Assembly (NCBI GenBank): GCA_007122505.1 | Contig: SKTQ01000223.1 | Coordinates: 1-27,207, forward strand | Length of the DNA: 27,207 nucleotides | Direction: 5' to 3' | Origin: Bacteroidales bacterium | GTDB lineage: Bacteria; Bacteroidota; Bacteroidia; Bacteroidales; UBA7960 | Shown here: one piece after another, positions 8,069 to 16,707 of the stretch | Layout: each line of letters starts with the position of its first letter | Numbering within the stretch: position 1 is the stretch's first letter | The notes under the pieces: generated by a model | Told to the model about the DNA's origin: nothing | The model's database searches: none | The model's input: only the letters and a program-made list of their open reading frames with translations | Made by a program: the position numbers and the translations under genes

Positions 8069-10666
8069 ATGGAAGCAAAATTTTCACCTGTTGTGAAAGA
8101 TGTGATCACGTATAGTCGGGAAGAGGCTCTTCGTATGGGTAATGATTATATCGGGATCGAACATTTTTTGCTTGGTTTGATTCGCGAAGGAGGAAATGTG
8201 GCGGTCCAGTTGCTTAATCAGCTTGGCATGGACCTCAATTATATGAAAAGAACCATTGAAAAGACCATTAAAGGGAATTCACCCCAATCCCGCAATGCTG
8301 AGAGTATACCACTTGTAAAGCAAGCTGAGCGTGTTTTGAAGATCACTTATCTTGAGGCAAAGTTATTTAACAGTGATTTGATTGGTGCTGAGCATTTGCT
8401 GTTGTCTATATTGAAGGATAACGACAATCTTGTAACGCGTTTGTTAAATCAATATGGCATTGATTATGAAACCATAAAGGAAGAAGTGAAGCGTATACGG
8501 AGTCAGTTTGATGACAAGCAGGAGAAGAAGGATTTCCGTGGAGAGCTTTCACATAGCGAAGAAGATGAGGCCTCTGAGGGTGGTGGCTTTGGCAGCTCCA
8601 TGAAAAAGTCGGGTGAAAAATCAACCACTCCGGTATTGGACAACTTTGGTCGTGATTTAACAAAAGCGGCTGAGGAAGACAGGCTGGATCCCGTTGTGGG
8701 TCGAGAAAAAGAGCTGGAGCGGATTGCCCAGATCCTGTCCCGGCGCAAAAAGAACAACCCGATCCTTATCGGTGAGCCGGGCGTAGGCAAGTCGGCCATT
8801 GCTGAAGGCTTGGCTTTGCGCATAGTGCAGCGGAAGGTAAGCCGTGCATTATTCAACAAGCGGTTGGTAACCCTCGATCTGGCATCCCTGGTTGCGGGTA
8901 CAAAATACAGGGGGCAGTTTGAAGAGCGGATGAAAGCCTTGCTGAACGAGCTGGAAAAGAATCCCGATGTTATTCTGTTTATTGATGAGTTGCACACCAT
9001 TGTAGGTGCAGGTGGAGCTTCCGGCTCACTTGATGCTTCAAACATGTTCAAACCGGCTCTTGCCCGGGGCGAAATACAATGTATCGGGGCTACAACCATG
9101 GATGAATATCGCCAGCACATTGAAAAAGATGGTGCGCTGGAACGGCGTTTTCAAAAAATAATTATTGACCCTACAACTGCCGAAGAAACCATGGTAATTC
9201 TCAACAATATCAAATCCAAATATGAAGACCATCACCTGGTGACCTATGGTGAAGACGCCATCAAAGCCTGTGTATATCTTACCGACCGCTATGTGAGCGA
9301 CAGATATCTGCCAGATAAGGCCATTGATGCCCTTGACGAAGCTGGCTCCCGTGTACATATTACCAATATCCGCGTACCCGAGGCCGTAATCAATATTGAG
9401 AGCCAGATTGATACCGTCAGAGAGAATAAAACCAGGGCCATCAAAAGCCAGAAATATGAACAGGCAGCAAAATTCCGTGACCAGGAGCGGGAATTGATGG
9501 ACAGGCTTGAGATGGAGAAGAGAAAATGGGAAGAAGAATCCCAGTTGCACAGAGAGCAGGTAACCGAGCAGAATGTATCGGAAGTGGTTTCTATGATGAC
9601 GGGTGTGCCTGTACAAAGAATCGCGTTGAATGAGAGCGAGCGTCTGATCAATATGGAAAAGGATTTAGAGAAAAGTGTGGTAGGACAGAGTGATGCCATC
9701 CGTAAGATTGTCAAAAGTATCAGGCGAAATCGTGCAGGCTTGAAAGATCCGGCCAAACCCATCGGTTCATTTATCTTTCTTGGACCCACCGGTGTTGGTA
9801 AAACCCATCTGGCCAAAGTGCTTTCTCATCATTTGTTTGACTCTGATGATGCCATCGTTCGGATCGACATGAGTGAGTATATGGAGAAGTTTGCGGTTAG
9901 CCGTCTTGTTGGTGCTCCTCCCGGTTATGTAGGCTATGAAGAGGGTGGCCAGCTTACCGAAAAAGTTCGCCGCAAGCCTTATTCGGTTCTTTTGCTTGAT
10001 GAGATTGAAAAAGCCCATCCCGATGTGTTTCACCTGCTGCTTCAAATGCTTGATGACGGTCAGTTAACTGACAGTCTGGGGCGCCGTGTGGATTTCAAAA
10101 ATACCATTATCATTATGACATCCAATATTGGTTCAAGGCAACTCAAGGATTTTGGTATGGGAGTGGGCTTCAATACTCCTGCCCGTCAGGCTGCTTCCAA
10201 AGAGTATACACAAAGTGTGATTGAAAATGCATTGAAGAAAACTTTTGCACCAGAATTTCTAAACCGTGTAGATGATGTGGTCATTTTTGATGCATTGCAG
10301 AAAGAACACATCTTCAAAATTATTGATATTGAACTGAAAAAGTTATTCAAGCGGATCGATGATCTTGGTTATCACATCAAACTTACAGATGCAGCCAAGG
10401 AGTTTATTGCTGAAAAAGGCTGGGATCCATCCTTTGGTGCAAGGCCTCTGAAGCGAGCCATCCAGAAATACCTGGAAGACCCCCTCGCTGAAGAGATCAT
10501 CCGCAGTAAAGTTACTGCCGGGGATACCATTGAAGTGAATTATGAAAAAGAAAGTGAGGAAGTCTATATCCGCGTGAAGCACGCCCCGAAGCAAAAAAAG
10601 GATGAGTCAGCAAAAGTGCCTGAAAGGGATAACGAAAAAAACGGTGACGAACCAACGGATGCATAA
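8069..10666 (+). CDS. clpC: ATP-dependent Clp protease ATP-binding subunit ClpC
   Basis: This Hsp100 unfoldase feeds damaged or regulatory proteins to ClpP. The 865 residues hold two Clp-N repeats (about 5-145), a first AAA domain with Walker A GEPGVGKS (235-242) and Walker B ILFIDE (302-307), a UVR-like middle segment (about 465-490, EQAAKFRDQE) and a second AAA domain with Walker A GPTGVGKT (572-579) and Walker B LLLDE (641-645). The VGF at 699-701 is the loop that docks on ClpP. The short middle domain separates it from ClpB, which has a long coiled coil. The roughly 50 residues between the Clp-N region and the first AAA domain are acidic and Gly/Ser-rich. The gene is monocistronic, divergent from gyrA and closed by a strong terminator. 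Confidence 0.95.
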   Translation: MEAKFSPVVKDVITYSREEALRMGNDYIGIEHFLLGLIREGGNVAVQLLNQLGMDLNYMKRTIEKTIKGNSPQSRNAESIPLVKQAERVLKITYLEAKLFNSDLIGAEHLLLSILKDNDNLVTRLLNQYGIDYETIKEEVKRIRSQFDDKQEKKDFRGELSHSEEDEASEGGGFGSSMKKSGEKSTTPVLDNFGRDLTKAAEEDRLDPVVGREKELERIAQILSRRKKNNPILIGEPGVGKSAIAEGLALRIVQRKVSRALFNKRLVTLDLASLVAGTKYRGQFEERMKALLNELEKNPDVILFIDELHTIVGAGGASGSLDASNMFKPALARGEIQCIGATTMDEYRQHIEKDGALERRFQKIIIDPTTAEETMVILNNIKSKYEDHHLVTYGEDAIKACVYLTDRYVSDRYLPDKAIDALDEAGSRVHITNIRVPEAVINIESQIDTVRENKTRAIKSQKYEQAAKFRDQERELMDRLEMEKRKWEEESQLHREQVTEQNVSEVVSMMTGVPVQRIALNESERLINMEKDLEKSVVGQSDAIRKIVKSIRRNRAGLKDPAKPIGSFIFLGPTGVGKTHLAKVLSHHLFDSDDAIVRIDMSEYMEKFAVSRLVGAPPGYVGYEEGGQLTEKVRRKPYSVLLLDEIEKAHPDVFHLLLQMLDDGQLTDSLGRRVDFKNTIIIMTSNIGSRQLKDFGMGVGFNTPARQAASKEYTQSVIENALKKTFAPEFLNRVDDVVIFDALQKEHIFKIIDIELKKLFKRIDDLGYHIKLTDAAKEFIAEKGWDPSFGARPLKRAIQKYLEDPLAEEIIRSKVTAGDTIEVNYEKESEEVYIRVKHAPKQKKDESAKVPERDNEKNGDEPTDA

Positions 10667-10701
10667 TTTGCTTATAGATCAATCAGCACTACTGATAACA
10701 G

Positions 10702-10733
10702 AAAACCCCGGCATCATTGTCCGGGGTTTTTTG
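10702..10733. terminator. Strong bidirectional terminator between clpC and the acyl-CoA dehydrogenase gene
   Basis: AAAACCCCGG (10702-10711) pairs perfectly with CCGGGGTTTT (10721-10730) around a 9-base loop. The plus strand continues TTG and the minus strand has the matching TTTT run, so it can end transcription from both convergent genes. Confidence 0.88.
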
Positions 10734-10774
10734 ATTTAAGAATGTTGTCTGAGTGATTCCCTGATCACAAACAC

Positions 10775-12559
10775 CTAAAAGGCATAGGTGTTATCCTCAA
10801 TCAACCTTGCAGCAATGCGGCGTCTTGCTTCTTTGACGTTAACTCCTTTTGTGTCGCTTAATGTTTTGATGGCACTTACCACTTTGGCTGCCTCTTCTCC
10901 GTCAGCAAAGGAGTTAATGGCATCCATGGCAAATTTCTGCACTTTGCCTGCTGCATCATAAATAAAAACATCAAGGATATCTCGGTATAGCGAAGCATTT
11001 TCTCCCCTTGAGGGCTCAGTTTTTTCAACACGCAAAGCAAGCGATTCGGCTATGTAAATTTCAGAAATGACATCTGCAATATTATTGAGGATTTCCTGTT
11101 CCTTAGAGAGTTTCTTCCCCAAAGCGTTGCTTGCGCCATGAATGATGAGCATGGCTATTTTTTTCAAGTTTTTGACATACCTGCGTTTTTCATCAAAATA
11201 GCCCTCTCTTTCTAGTGCTTTGTTGATTATATTTTGCGGGCTTGCATAAAGGTCTTCCGCCATTTCAAACAGCGGGAAATCACCTTTTTTGGCCCTCTTG
11301 AGCGCAGTATCGGTAATGAGCAAACGGTTGATTTCGTTGGTGCCCTCGAAAATCCGGTTGATGCGTGAGTCGCGGTATCCTCTTTCCACGTTCATTTCTG
11401 CGGAATATCCCATTCCACCGTGGATCTGCACCGCTTCGTCAACAACAAAATCAAGCACTTCCGAACCATAAACTTTAAGTATGGCATCTTCTACGGCATA
11501 GTGACTGATGCCTTCGATTGCTGCGCGGCCTGCGTCGCAAGCGTCGCGCAACTTGAGTCTTTCCATCAGGTCATCGATGTCTTTACTGACGCGGTAAATG
11601 GCGGATTCGTGTGCAAAGGTACGGATAACCATTTCAGCCAGTTTGTGTTGAATGGCCCCAAATGTAGAGATCAATACACAAAACTGTTTTCTTTCATTGG
11701 CGTATTTTACTGAATCTGTAATGGCCATTTTGGCGGCACCAATTACATTGGCGCCCAGTTTCATTCTACCCATATGCAGAATGCTGAGTGCAATCCGGAA
11801 TCCCTCTCCCCTTTCACCGAGCATATTTTCAACGGGTACTTTTACATCATTGTAATAAATCTGGGCTGTGGAAGACCCCTTGATACCCATTTTGTGCTCA
11901 TCGGGGCCAATGACAACACCGGGCATGTCGCTATCAACGATAAATGCGCTGAGGATCCTGTCGTTGTCAATCTTTGCAAATACTACCTGGGTATCGCAGA
12001 AGCCGGCGTTGGTGATCCACATTTTCTGACCGTTCAGGATATAATGTTTACCGTCTTCCGAGAGCGTTGCGCTGCTCTTTCCTGAGTTGGCATCGCTACC
12101 CGCTCCGGGTTCTGTGAGGCAGTAAGCACCAAGCAGTTCTCCTGTAGCCAATTGGGGTACATATTTTTGCCGCTGTTCATCATTGCCGTAGTAAACGATA
12201 GGTAGCGTTCCAATGCCACAGTGTGCCATAAATGCGACTGAGAAGGAAAAACCGGCCCCAATTGTTTCAGCTGCAAGCATTTGTGTAACAAATGACTGAC
12301 CGAACCCACCGTATTCTTCAGGTACGGATATACCCATCAATCCAAGGTCGCCTGATTTTTTCAGGATTTCCTTCATCAGTTCCCTGTCACCTTTATCCAG
12401 TTGATCCAGATGTGGATATACCTCTGCTTCCAGAAAATCCTTACAGGTTTGCGCAATCATTTGCTGTTCCTCATCAAAGTCTTCCGGAACGAATATTTCA
12501 TTGGCTTCACTATCTCTGACAAGGAATTCTCCGCTTTTGATATAATCTTTTTTCTCCAT
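10775..12559 (-). CDS. Acyl-CoA dehydrogenase, long form
   Basis: This flavoenzyme oxidises an acyl-CoA to the 2-enoyl-CoA and passes electrons to ETF. The catalytic domain is at about residues 30-420. It has the flavin/substrate signature AYCLTEPGAGSDA (145-157), the second signature QIHGGMGYSAEMNVERGYRD (378-397) and the catalytic glutamate E405 in IFEGTNEI. At 594 residues it is about 200 longer than the classical short- and medium-chain enzymes. The extra C-terminal part (about 425-594) is mostly helical, as in VLCAD/ACAD9-type proteins, which suggests long-chain substrates or membrane contact. It is last in the etfB-etfA-membrane protein-CCG protein operon, 19 bases after the CCG gene. 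The exact substrate is not shown by the sequence. Confidence 0.92.
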   Translation of the reverse strand: MEKKDYIKSGEFLVRDSEANEIFVPEDFDEEQQMIAQTCKDFLEAEVYPHLDQLDKGDRELMKEILKKSGDLGLMGISVPEEYGGFGQSFVTQMLAAETIGAGFSFSVAFMAHCGIGTLPIVYYGNDEQRQKYVPQLATGELLGAYCLTEPGAGSDANSGKSSATLSEDGKHYILNGQKMWITNAGFCDTQVVFAKIDNDRILSAFIVDSDMPGVVIGPDEHKMGIKGSSTAQIYYNDVKVPVENMLGERGEGFRIALSILHMGRMKLGANVIGAAKMAITDSVKYANERKQFCVLISTFGAIQHKLAEMVIRTFAHESAIYRVSKDIDDLMERLKLRDACDAGRAAIEGISHYAVEDAILKVYGSEVLDFVVDEAVQIHGGMGYSAEMNVERGYRDSRINRIFEGTNEINRLLITDTALKRAKKGDFPLFEMAEDLYASPQNIINKALEREGYFDEKRRYVKNLKKIAMLIIHGASNALGKKLSKEQEILNNIADVISEIYIAESLALRVEKTEPSRGENASLYRDILDVFIYDAAGKVQKFAMDAINSFADGEEAAKVVSAIKTLSDTKGVNVKEARRRIAARLIEDNTYAF

Positions 12560-12578
12560 TTTCTGATCGTTTTTATGA

Positions 12579-13376
12579 TTAATTACCCAAAGCCAGGGCG
12601 ATTAGTTCTGCGATATCGTAATTTTTTACGCTTTCTTCTTTGTTTTTATATTTGATGCCGTCGGTGATCATGACCATACAAAACGGACATGCGGTGGCAA
12701 TGATAGCGGGATCGGTTTGAAGGGCTTCTTCGGTGCGTTCGATGAAGATTTCCTTATCACCTGCTTCAGCCTCTTTAAACATTTGACCGCCACCGGCACC
12801 ACAGCAAAGCGCCAGATGCTTATTGCGCTCCATTTCAATAAGTTGCACCGACAACATTTGGAGTATTTTCCTTGGTGGTTCGGTGATGTTATTGGCGCGT
12901 GCGAGATAACAGGGATCATGGAAGGTTACCTTCACCCCCGAAAACCGGGTGAGATCAGGGTTTATTTTACCTGATGAAACAGCATCTTCAAGAAAGTCGA
13001 GATAGGTAATGACTTCATAGTTTCCGCCAAGTTCTGGGTACTCGTTTTTGAAAACATTATAGCAATGCGGACAAATGGTGATGATTTTTTTAACTTCGTA
13101 CGCATCGAAAAGTTCAATCAATTGCAAGGCCTGCATTTGGAAGAGCATTTCATTTCCTGCTCTCCTGGCCGGGTCACCGGTACATGTTTCTTCCGTACCA
13201 AGCACAGCGTAGCTTGTTTGCATATGATTCAGGATGGAGGCAAATGCACGTGCAACCTTTTTATACCTGTCGTCAAATGCGCCGGCGCATCCTACCCAGA
13301 ACAGATAATCAGGCTTTTCGCCTTTATCGGCTAGATCAGCCATTATGGGAACATCCAATCTTTCTTTTGCAGACAT
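12579..13376 (-). CDS. CCG-domain (HdrB/HdrD-like) iron-sulfur protein
   Basis: This 265-residue soluble protein has two cysteine-rich CCG (DUF224) repeats. The first has C30, C65 and CPHC at 102-105; the second has C156 (HDPCYLAR), CCG at 191-193 and CPFC at 230-233. In HdrB/HdrD, GlpC and LutA relatives these cysteines bind noncubane or [4Fe-4S] clusters. The ATG at 13376 (MSAKERLDVPIMADL) is chosen because an upstream extension to 13589 would overlap the previous gene and shows no domain. With the heme b/2[4Fe-4S] protein just upstream, it matches the C-terminal half of the fused ETF:menaquinone oxidoreductase (EMO) described from anaerobes. I infer that it takes electrons from ETF and hands them to the membrane subunit. 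Confidence 0.85.
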   Translation of the reverse strand: MSAKERLDVPIMADLADKGEKPDYLFWVGCAGAFDDRYKKVARAFASILNHMQTSYAVLGTEETCTGDPARRAGNEMLFQMQALQLIELFDAYEVKKIITICPHCYNVFKNEYPELGGNYEVITYLDFLEDAVSSGKINPDLTRFSGVKVTFHDPCYLARANNITEPPRKILQMLSVQLIEMERNKHLALCCGAGGGQMFKEAEAGDKEIFIERTEEALQTDPAIIATACPFCMVMITDGIKYKNKEESVKNYDIAELIALALGN

Positions 13377-13431
13377 TTTGCTTTTTTTTCTGTCAGTTAC
13401 CTGTTTTATGATCCATTGATTGGCAGAACTG

Positions 13432-14739
13432 TTATTTACCTGCCCATTGCAGACGGTCTTCATTGGAGAATTGCCATGGAGCACCATTGTTTTCCATATT
13501 GGAGAATGTGGTGTTGAGTTCGCCGGGAGCGGCTGCTTTTTCCATAACAAGATAGCGGCGCATTTCCAGAATGACAGCGAGCGGATCAATATTCACAGGA
13601 CATTCCTGGACGCAGGCATTGCATGTGGTGCACGCCCATAGTTCCTCATCGGTTATCCGGTTAAATAAGTTGTGGCCATCGCTTTGCTCTTTCCCGTTTT
13701 TTCTGACATATTTTCCGATTTCTTCAATCCGGTCGCGCACATCCATGACAATTTTCCGTGGAGAAAGCTTCTTACCGGTTATACTTGCCGGACATGCTGA
13801 TGTGCATCTGCCGCATTCGGTACAAGTATATGCGTCCATCAGATGCTTCCATGTCAGGTCAGTGGCATCCAGGGCACCAAACTGACCGATATCTTCTTCC
13901 TGGCTTTGCGGCACTTCGGCTGCAGCAGAGGGGTTCAGCATCATTTTAATTTCGTTGGTGATGGCCGGCATATTCACCATTTTTCCCATGGACTCCAGTT
14001 TGGAATAGTACACATTTGGAAATGAGAGGAAAATATGGAAGTGCTTTGAATATGGAACATAATTCAGGAAAATCAGCACACCAATAATATGAAACCACCA
14101 GCTTGCACGTTCGAGGCTGATCAGGGTACTCTCTGAAAAACCGGCAAACCAGGGTTGCATGAGATCGCTGATGATGAAAGTACCCATTGCGGCATAATAT
14201 TCATTGCCGCGTGCCTGAAGCTGCACATCTGCAGCGTTCATGACAAGGATGGAGCTCATGAGCAAAATTTCTGTTACCAGAATGATGTTGGCATCTGTTC
14301 GTGGCCATGGGGTCATCTCCCTTGTCCAGAATCTCCATAGCCTGAGCAGGTTTCTTCTCAGCAAAAAGATGACGCATGCCAGGATGACCAGTGCGGCCAA
14401 TATCTCAAACATGGAGATCAGCACCGGATAGACATTACCCAGAAAGGCAAGTACGCGGTGGGTGCCGAAAATACCATCGATGAGGATCTCCAGCATCTCA
14501 ATATTGATCACGATAAATCCCACATACACGAAAAGATGCATGATGGCAGAAATTGGTCGGGTGGTCATTTTAGACTGACCAATGGCCACTCGCCCCATCA
14601 GCTTCCATCTTCGGGCTTTCTGGTCATTGATGGAGACTTTCTTACCCATCCTGATGTTTTGAGCGATATGTCTGACGTTCCGTGAAAAGAGCCAAACTGC
14701 AGCAATGAGCAATAAGCTGAAGATAAAGTTAGCGATCAT
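13432..14739 (-). CDS. NarI-like heme b membrane protein with two [4Fe-4S] clusters
   Basis: This 435-residue protein probably forms the membrane half of an ETF:menaquinone oxidoreductase. About five or six hydrophobic segments fall between residues 1 and 240. Histidines H68 (AIMHLFVYVG), H217 (WWFHIIG), H233 and H235 (YSKHFHI) lie in or next to them and are candidates for heme b ligands. The cytoplasmic C-terminal part carries two 4Fe-4S motifs, CTECGRCTSACP (306-317) and CTTCNACVQECP (370-381). It starts 36 bases after etfA and ends 55 bases before the CCG gene. Together these two proteins have the domain order of EMO (NarI-like, ferredoxin-like, CCG), but on two chains. Heme binding and quinone specificity are inference. 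Confidence 0.85.
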   Translation of the reverse strand: MIANFIFSLLLIAAVWLFSRNVRHIAQNIRMGKKVSINDQKARRWKLMGRVAIGQSKMTTRPISAIMHLFVYVGFIVINIEMLEILIDGIFGTHRVLAFLGNVYPVLISMFEILAALVILACVIFLLRRNLLRLWRFWTREMTPWPRTDANIILVTEILLMSSILVMNAADVQLQARGNEYYAAMGTFIISDLMQPWFAGFSESTLISLERASWWFHIIGVLIFLNYVPYSKHFHIFLSFPNVYYSKLESMGKMVNMPAITNEIKMMLNPSAAAEVPQSQEEDIGQFGALDATDLTWKHLMDAYTCTECGRCTSACPASITGKKLSPRKIVMDVRDRIEEIGKYVRKNGKEQSDGHNLFNRITDEELWACTTCNACVQECPVNIDPLAVILEMRRYLVMEKAAAPGELNTTFSNMENNGAPWQFSNEDRLQWAGK

Positions 14740-14775
14740 GGTATTGATGTTGTTTGGTTAGGAGAATGGTATTTT

Positions 14776-15747
14776 TCAGGAACTTCCTGCTGCCTTTAAT
14801 GCTTCCACGAGCTTCGGCAGTACTTTGGCTGCATCTCCCACAATACCATATTGAGCTGCATCAAAAATGGGTGCGTCCTTGTCGTTATTAATGGCTACAA
14901 TAAATTTGGAGCCGCTGATACCCGCGAGATGTTGCGTAGCACCTGAAATACCGATGGCTATATACAGGTTTGGTGCGATAATTTTTCCGGTTTGCCCGGT
15001 ATGTTCTTCGTGAGGTCTCCAGCCCTCGTCCGATACCGGTCTTGAACAAGCTGTTGCACCGTTGAGCAGTTCGGCCAATTCAAGGATCGGGCCCCAATTG
15101 TCTGCAGATTTCACTCCCCGACCGCCCGACACAACGATTTCAGCATCGGAAAGTAACAATTTTCCGGTTTGTATCTGCACATCCTGGATTTCCGGTCCGG
15201 GTGCGGTTTCGTAGTTCTCAGCTGTCACCTTTTCAATACTTGCCTCAACCGGTTTTTCACTGAGGTCAAAGGAGTTTTGTGTAAGCGTCAGTATCTTGAC
15301 CGCTGTTTTGAGTTCAACGGTGGCATAGGCATTGCCAGAGAAAGCGCGCTTCTTGATCCTGAATGGATCAGTTTCTTGAGGCAGTCCGGAAACACCGGAT
15401 GCTATCGCTGCCTGCAGCCGTACCGATAATCTGGGCGCCAGGGCCTTACCTTCGTTGTTGTTAGCCAATACGATCAAGGTAGCTGCTTCTTTCTTTGCCT
15501 GATCAGAAATAATTCGTGAATAGGTCCTTGTGTCGAATTTTTCAATGCTATCGCCCTCAACCGAAATGATTTTTTTGATACCATATCCGGCCAGTTTCAT
15601 CAGTTCATCCTGTTCAACCTTTCCAATGGACAATGCGACTGGTTCAATTCCGCTCATTTGAGCCAATTCTGAGGCATAGGAAGCAAGTTCAAAAGATAGT
15701 TTTTTGAATTTTCCGTTCCAGTTTTCTGTGTAAACGAGTACTGACAT
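14776..15747 (-). CDS. etfA: Electron transfer flavoprotein alpha subunit
   Basis: EtfA binds the FAD that shuttles electrons from the acyl-CoA dehydrogenase. The 323 residues show the FAD domain near the C-terminus with SGGRG (207-211), the conserved arginine R236 (ACSRPV), GQTGK (251-255), GISGATQH (266-273) and AINNDKDAPIF (286-295). The N-terminal domain is the usual nucleotide-binding-like fold. It begins 48 bases after etfB and precedes the heme/iron-sulfur gene by 36 bases, so the ETF and its presumed quinone reductase are co-expressed. Whether this ETF is the simple kind or a bifurcating one cannot be decided from motifs by eye; a membrane quinone reductase next door favours a non-bifurcating role. 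Confidence 0.94.
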   Translation of the reverse strand: MSVLVYTENWNGKFKKLSFELASYASELAQMSGIEPVALSIGKVEQDELMKLAGYGIKKIISVEGDSIEKFDTRTYSRIISDQAKKEAATLIVLANNNEGKALAPRLSVRLQAAIASGVSGLPQETDPFRIKKRAFSGNAYATVELKTAVKILTLTQNSFDLSEKPVEASIEKVTAENYETAPGPEIQDVQIQTGKLLLSDAEIVVSGGRGVKSADNWGPILELAELLNGATACSRPVSDEGWRPHEEHTGQTGKIIAPNLYIAIGISGATQHLAGISGSKFIVAINNDKDAPIFDAAQYGIVGDAAKVLPKLVEALKAAGSS

Positions 15748-15795
15748 ATTTTTTAATTGAAGTTTGAATTGCTGTTGGTAAAATAATGCTACGGA

Positions 15796-16545
15796 TCAGA
15801 TCACTTTTGCTTCATTTTGCAGAAGTTCAATGAGTTTGCCTGGCTGTTCCGGATCAACAAACTTACAGGCGGGACGGGGTTGCGGCGGTTCAAACTCCAA
15901 TGTTTCACTTAAAGGTTCGGTTTGAACAGCATCCACCAGCTGAATGGGTTTTTTGCGTGCCATCATAATGCCTCTCATAGCGGCAATACGCGGTTCTTTG
16001 GCGATACCTTTCTGCACTATGCCAACAAAGGGCGCAGGGCTGATCAGCATTTCCTTACCGCCATCAATTTCCCTGGTAATATGGGCTTTCCCTTCTTTTA
16101 TTTCCAGTTTGGATATACCTGATACAGAGGGATAGTCAAGAAATTCAGCAAGCATGCCCCCCACATTGGAGCCATTGTAGTCGCTGGATTCAATCCCACA
16201 CAAGATAATATCAAAGGACCCTGCCTTAACGATCTCAGCCAATTGTGCTGCAACCTGGTAAGCGTCCAGCGGTTCGGCATCCACACGGTAGGCATCATCG
16301 GCACCGATGGCAAGCGCTTTCCTGATGGTTGGCTCAGTTGATACAGGCCCCACGTGTGCTACCGATACTTTGTCGATTCCGCAGGAAGCATCATCCTTGA
16401 GCTCAAGTGCCCTGGTGAGAGATAATTCGTCCCATGGATTAATCACCCACTGAATACCTGAAATATCCAGCCTGGTATTATTGTCAGTGAATTTGATCTT
16501 GGTGGTGGTGTCAGGAACGTGACTGATACAAACTAATACATTCAT
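15796..16545 (-). CDS. etfB: Electron transfer flavoprotein beta subunit
   Basis: EtfB pairs with EtfA and interacts with the dehydrogenase. The 249 residues contain the EtfB features VINPWDELSLTRALELK (34-50), RKALAIGADDAYRV (75-88), GIESSDYNGSNVGGMLAEFL (117-136) and the C-terminal signature region EPRIAAMRGIMMARKKP (184-200). The segment around 117-136 matches the usual AMP-binding loop only loosely. It is the first gene of the five-gene operon, behind a candidate promoter at 16630-16657. The ATG at 16545 is the only sensible start. Confidence 0.94.
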   Translation of the reverse strand: MNVLVCISHVPDTTTKIKFTDNNTRLDISGIQWVINPWDELSLTRALELKDDASCGIDKVSVAHVGPVSTEPTIRKALAIGADDAYRVDAEPLDAYQVAAQLAEIVKAGSFDIILCGIESSDYNGSNVGGMLAEFLDYPSVSGISKLEIKEGKAHITREIDGGKEMLISPAPFVGIVQKGIAKEPRIAAMRGIMMARKKPIQLVDAVQTEPLSETLEFEPPQPRPACKFVDPEQPGKLIELLQNEAKVI

Positions 16546-16629
16546 GGATTAACAATTGTGGTTGTGTTTGAAAATAAAAATGCTGTCGGGCCCGTTTCAG
16601 GCCATTTCACTCAATAAAAAAACCGGGTA

Positions 16630-16657
16630 CAAATATAACAATATCTCAAAAAAACAA
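16630..16657 (-). promoter_or_regulatory. Candidate promoter of the etfBA-acyl-CoA dehydrogenase operon
   Basis: On the minus strand TATATTTG (16637-16630) fits the Bacteroidota -7 box exactly, and TTG (16657-16655) lies 17 bases upstream, two fewer than the usual minimum. Transcription would start about 80 bases before etfB. An 8-base palindrome CGGGCCCG (16587-16594) lies in the leader and could be a regulator site, but no partner is known. Confidence 0.45.
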
Positions 16658-16707
16658 GAGTGTTGCAGATACGGCATATTCTTTCCGTGTAGAGAGAACG
16701 GAGATCA

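Noticed and set aside
8503..9120. A 205-codon open frame antisense to clpC
   Set aside because: It is fully inside clpC on the opposite strand, has an Arg/Ser-rich shadow composition and no signal peptide or domain.
9038..9616. A 192-codon frame antisense to clpC
   Set aside because: It overlaps a highly conserved gene, shows no family resemblance and no promoter.
13377..13589. N-terminal extension of the CCG-domain protein
   Set aside because: It would add 71 residues of no domain and overlap the upstream gene in another frame; ATG at 13376 fits better.
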